Below, piece after piece: positions 60,211 to 64,000 of a stretch of DNA of 64,000 nucleotides. How positions within the stretch are numbered: the stretch's first letter is position 1; each line of letters starts with the position of its first letter. A model generated the notes under the pieces. That model saw only the letters and a program-made list of their open reading frames with translations. It was not told the origin of the DNA and ran no database searches. Position numbers and translations under genes: made by a program. The stretch is from Microcebus murinus (taxonomy: Eukaryota > Chordata > Mammalia > Primates > Cheirogaleidae): positions 50,028,001 through 50,092,000 of the forward strand of contig NC_134117.1 in NCBI RefSeq assembly GCF_040939455.1, written 5' to 3'.

Positions 60211-61045
60211 CTCCTTTCAATACTTCTTTGTTGATTGATGATCTATCACATCTTCTAGTATCCTGTACCCTATGCCTATGCCCTCCAATGTCTCACACCC
60301 TGTCTTTCTGGATCCTGGGTATAGACATTTCAATCTCCCACATTCCACTAACATATTTAAATTATCTTTTTAACTCCTTCAACACCATCACACAAATTCA
60401 GGTCTTTACTAATAACCCATAATTAAATTATTGTAATGGCTATGTGTTTTATTCTCCCTTCACCCAGTCTTTCTCTAAAGCACCTATTTAATTATACCAC
60501 CATCCATCTCCTCCAACACAAAAACTGACTATGTAGTGACTGTACAATAAGGTTAACATTCTCTCGTGTAGTATTAAATACTATTTACAATCTGACTCTC
60601 AATCTATCAGACTAGTTTTGTCTCCTACCATTTGCTTCACATGTACTCCAGTCTAATAAAACATATCCAATTGCAGTCCCTTGCTTACTACATGATCATA
60701 TTGACGTATCTCTTGGCAATGCCATTTCTCCTGGCATTTTTACTGCTTAAATTATCCCCACCTATGTCTGCACTGGGAAATCTCAGAAGGCCCAGTTCAG
60801 ATGACACCTATTTTGAGAAGCCCTCACTGAGCCCACCAATTAGAAGTGCTCTCTCCATCTTCTGAATGTTAATAGCTCTTCATCTGATGTTCACCTTTAC
60901 TGAGTTACCTTTGCATGTTATCTCTCCTAGACTGGCATATGGCCGATAGCAGGGGCAATTTCTTTACCCGTATGTATATAGATGTGTATGGCATAGTGCT
61001 CTGCACTTAGAGTATTTATTAAACATTGTTTGAATAAGTAAAACT
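60211..61045 (+). mobile_element. Long L2 LINE relic reaching the 3' end
   Basis: Order along L2: 'attgtaatggctatgtgttttattctcccttcaccc', 'caataaggttaacattctctcgtg', 'tactccagtctaataaaacatatccaattgcag', 'ggcccagttcagatgacacctattttgagaagccctcactgagcccacc', 'ttatctctcctagactggcatatggccgatagcaggggcaa', ending 'agtgctctgcacttagagtatttattaaacattgtttgaataag'. The reading frame is destroyed. Confidence 0.88.
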
Positions 61046-61974
61046 GTGACTAAAAAAAAATCTTCAGGTTGCAAGTCTCTGTATTTGTCAAGAAATGGGT
61101 GTAACATTATATTTGCTATAGTAGAAATATTATGTAAAGAATGGGTTAGAAGGGAGCAAGACTAAAGCTAAATAGTTTGGAATGATTTTATATTCATATG
61201 TTTTATTTAAGGTTAGGTTCTTTTGAAGTTTTTATTACTGTTGTGGATGCTTATATTTTTTTACAAAAACAATTAATTTGGAAGTTGGGGGTCAGGGAGA
61301 AGGTAAAGGATATGGAGGAAACTTCACTTGCTTTCTAACATGTTATCAGTAAATTCCAACTGGGAGTTCTTTTTGACATACAATTTCTAAACTCCTATCA
61401 GAAGCTTTGACAAAAGAGGCAGTAATGTAAAGGGGAAAAAAGCCTAAGAGATATGCTATCAATTCACCTTTCTCAGTACTCAAAATTCAATCTTTCAATC
61501 AAATTAAGCTATATACCTAAGCTACATCAGCTGAGTTCATCATAGAAATGCTTGCGCTCTTTGGAGCTTTAATGTTATTCTTTCAGCTTTTATCAAAGTT
61601 TGCTTTAAAAAATTCATAGCTGAGGAATGTATCTGCATTTTACAAAGAAACTTTCCATTACATTATCCCTATTTAATTTCCAACATTAGAATCTTCTTTA
61701 ATGTTTTGCCCTTACTTTCTCCTTTCTGAAAACTAGAACTAAGTAACTTCTCTTGCTGTTGCTTTTTGACTAAAAGAAAGCTTAAAGAAAAATTTGATAG
61801 AGAATTAGAGCAATTGCATTAACACTATAGCTATTGCATTTGCCTCTTCCTCCTCTATAGGCATTACATTATTCCTATTTTATTAACCTAATAAGAGATA
61901 TTCTTTACTATAAATTGCTTTGTATGATTTTTGTGTTTTATTTTTAAGAGTATGCTATTTGAAGAATAAATATA
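61046..61974. other. Unassigned AT-rich sequence
   Basis: I see no gene or recognisable repeat. Confidence 0.4.
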
Positions 61975-63270
61975 AAGGTGGTATTCATTCATTTATTTAT
62001 TCATGCAACAAATATTATCTGTTTTAGATTCTAGACATATAACAACAAGCACAGACAAAAGTTTCTACACTCATGACACAGTTCTAGCTGTGGTAAACAG
62101 ATATTAAGTAGGATAAAAGCAAAACATATAAAAAATTGAATGCAATTATGTTATGGAAAAAATACTAAAGTAGAAAAGAGAAAGAGAAGGTTTGCAGTTT
62201 TAAGTAGGAGGTGACATTTGATTAAAGACCCACAGGGAGTGAATCATTCAGCTCTTGGAAAAAAGATACCCCAGGCAGGGGATGAAGTCATTAAGTGCAA
62301 ATGCCTTTGGTTTTCATGGGCCAGCTGGAGACCAGATGGTTGGAGTGGAGGGAGGAAGAAAAGTGGTTGATTGGGTGAGGGCCTTGGAGGCTATTGTAAG
62401 GACTTTGTATTTGACTCACTGAACAAGTAGAAAGATACTCACATATCTCCACTGACAGTAATTGGTGATTTTTAAATGATGCTTACTTGCAAGTAATGTA
62501 TTTGTCAATAAGTACCAACAAAAATTGGTACTTTAGAGTTATGTGGTTGTCTAGTTTTATGGCACCCTTTTTCATTAATTCATTTACTCAGCAAAACTAT
62601 TTTCAGCAGTTACTATGTGCCAAAAGTGGTGATATTAAACAAAAAGTAATATAAAAGAACATAATCCATAAACTCAAAGAAATATCTTTCAAGTGAGAGA
62701 GATGATTATTAGTTATTAAAATATATTTACTTTTAGGAAAGGAAAACTATGTGATATGTTTAGGTAGGGGAGTGTTAATCTTATCTGCTTTTCAGATAGG
62801 CAACATGTAGGAAAGATTTGAACAAAGCATGACTGAATGCAGGGAGATGAATTAGAAAGCTGTGAAAAGTGATGAAAATCCTGAACTAGCAGAGGGTGAA
62901 GAACTAAGTAGAAAGTCACAATCCATTTTTAGAATGGAGTATTGACAGGACTTTATGACTAAATAGGTGTGGGTAGTGTGAGAGGGGGAAGAATCAAGAA
63001 TAACTCCTAGTTTTCTAACTTGAACAACTACATGGATGGTAGTTACAGTTAAGCGAGTTCAGTTTAGGACAACCTGAGATATACTGGTAAATTATGATTA
63101 CCTGGTAGTTGATATCATGGAAATCCAGAAAGGGTAATAGATTTAAAAGAAAGTCAAGGACAGAACCCCAGGAATACCAACATTTAAATGGTGGACAAAG
63201 AAAGAGTTTCTCTTAAAGGGGATTGAAATGGATAAACAGAAAGGAAAATTTTCCTGGAAGCCACAGGAGG
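61975..63270 (+). repeat. Old mammalian interspersed repeat, family not assigned, probably two overlapping copies
   Basis: 61975-62440 runs 'cattcatttatttattcatgcaacaaatattatctg', 'gaggtgacatttgattaaagacccacaggg', 'ccccaggcaggggatgaagtcattaagtgcaaatgcctttgg', 'gagggccttggaggctattgtaaggactttg'. 62575-62935 restarts with 'ttcatttactcagcaaaactattttc', and 62935-63270 ('gacaggactttatgac', 'agaataactcctagttttctaacttgaacaactacatgg', 'ggacagaaccccaggaatacc') continues the family further 3'. I read this as a second copy lying within or beside the first. Confidence 0.65.
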
Positions 63271-64000
63271 AGAGATTTTATGTCCTATCATATTGTTGAC
63301 TGTGTCCACCTACAGTAGCAAACTCAACATGATTATTTAGCTGTAATGAAATTGTTTATATAACTATCTTAGAGTAAGTTATTAAATTTATAAAGATTAT
63401 CTGAGATTGTTAGATAATTCTCCTGAATTCAATATATATTACATACATATTTTATTGTTGTTAATTAGCCATTCTAATAAAACCCTCCTAATATGAAAAT
63501 ATATTATAAAGTTATTTCCTTCAGTCCTTCCAATGTAATCCCTTCAATGTATTCTTTATATTTTAGTTTACTAAAACAAGTTACTATATCAATTAATTTT
63601 CCTAGAGAGAAACAGCAGTGCTACAAAGAGGTGAAAATATATGTTACAAAAAGATGAAAACATATGTCAGCAATTAGAAAATCCCATGCTACTGTTTAAA
63701 CTCTGAACAGAATAACTTATTTATAAAAATTAGGTTGATGTTAATATGCATTCTGACATGGAAATTTAAATGGATTATAAAACTAGTGGAAGCCCAATGC
63801 TTTGAAAAACATATATGACTATATAAATAACAGCTAGTACATTTTGTGATCAGGTCTTTCATCCAAGTACTTATCAACCTAGAATTGCTTATAAAATTTC
63901 CCTATAACTTCCTGAAATGAGGAAAACTTTGAAAGGATTAACTGTTTGTCCAAAATCATTAGCCAGATCATTAGCAGAACCAGGATTTCAATACAAGATA
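63271..64000. other. Unassigned AT-rich sequence at right edge
   Basis: No gene or repeat recognised. The last 100 bases ('tgaggaaaactttgaaaggattaactgtttgtcc...agcagaaccaggatttcaa') look like the beginning of an antisense MIR that runs off the window. Confidence 0.45.

Overview
The window is nuclear DNA from a primate, most likely a strepsirrhine of the lemur type. The Alu copies at about 22.4, 51.0 and 59.2 kb carry the A-rich middle insert (ggccaactgatata type). Those that reach the right monomer carry the 'gtgagctaggctgacgccacggcactcactctagcc' style 3' monomer, which I know from lemur Alus rather than from monkeys and apes. The young L1 3' ends (about 3.2, 27.1 and 27.3 kb) have the matching '...cccccataatatgcc' type of 3'UTR. 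The DNA is AT-rich, dense in stop codons and full of old transposon relics. I found no functional protein-coding gene and no exon I could defend, so this looks like intergenic or deep intronic sequence. Nothing prokaryotic (operon, CRISPR, IS) is present.

Layout. 0-8 kb: a short direct/inverted repeat at the left edge; a retrocopy of DYNLL1 (dynein light chain LC8) at 2.4-3.2 kb inserted against the A-tail of an antisense L1; an old L1M at 4.5-5.4 kb; two copies of one L1M 3' fragment at 6.4 and 7.2 kb. 8-18 kb: mainly unique AT-rich DNA with MIR and L2 relics. 18-22.6 kb: a long antisense L1 stretch (ORF2 remnant, ORF1 remnant, 5'UTR) ending beside a 3'-truncated Alu. 23.5-27.7 kb: L2 relics, then an old L1 ORF2 relic interrupted by two younger L1 insertions, one of them with a 5' inversion. 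28-37 kb: mostly unique DNA with two antisense Alus. 37-48 kb: old L1-like relics, a run of antisense MIRs at 40.0-41.6 kb and a 33-bp-period minisatellite at 45.94-46.07 kb. 49-52.3 kb: L1M fragments, the youngest-looking Alu (intact 12-bp target duplication) and an MLT1 LTR containing a 36-bp tandem duplication. 54-64 kb: a U4 snRNA retrocopy with poly(A) and target duplication, a hAT-type relic, a composite Alu, another antisense Alu, MIRs, a long L2 and an old unclassified repeat.

The genes do not work together as a system. What links them is L1 machinery: the DYNLL1 and U4 copies, the Alus and the young L1s all show A-tails and/or target-site duplications. I did not find a previously undescribed biological system. 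The best leads are (1) the DYNLL1 retrocopy, whose 89 codons read as intact except for a 126-nt cassette with an early stop placed between codons 44 and 45, which suggests a copied poison-exon isoform; (2) the U4 retrocopy with paired changes in its 3' stem; (3) a composite Alu inside a single target duplication; and (4) an L1 with an ORF1-to-ORF2 deletion that joins in frame. Repeat family names come from memory of consensus sequences, not from a database search; boundaries of old repeats are approximate (tens of bases).
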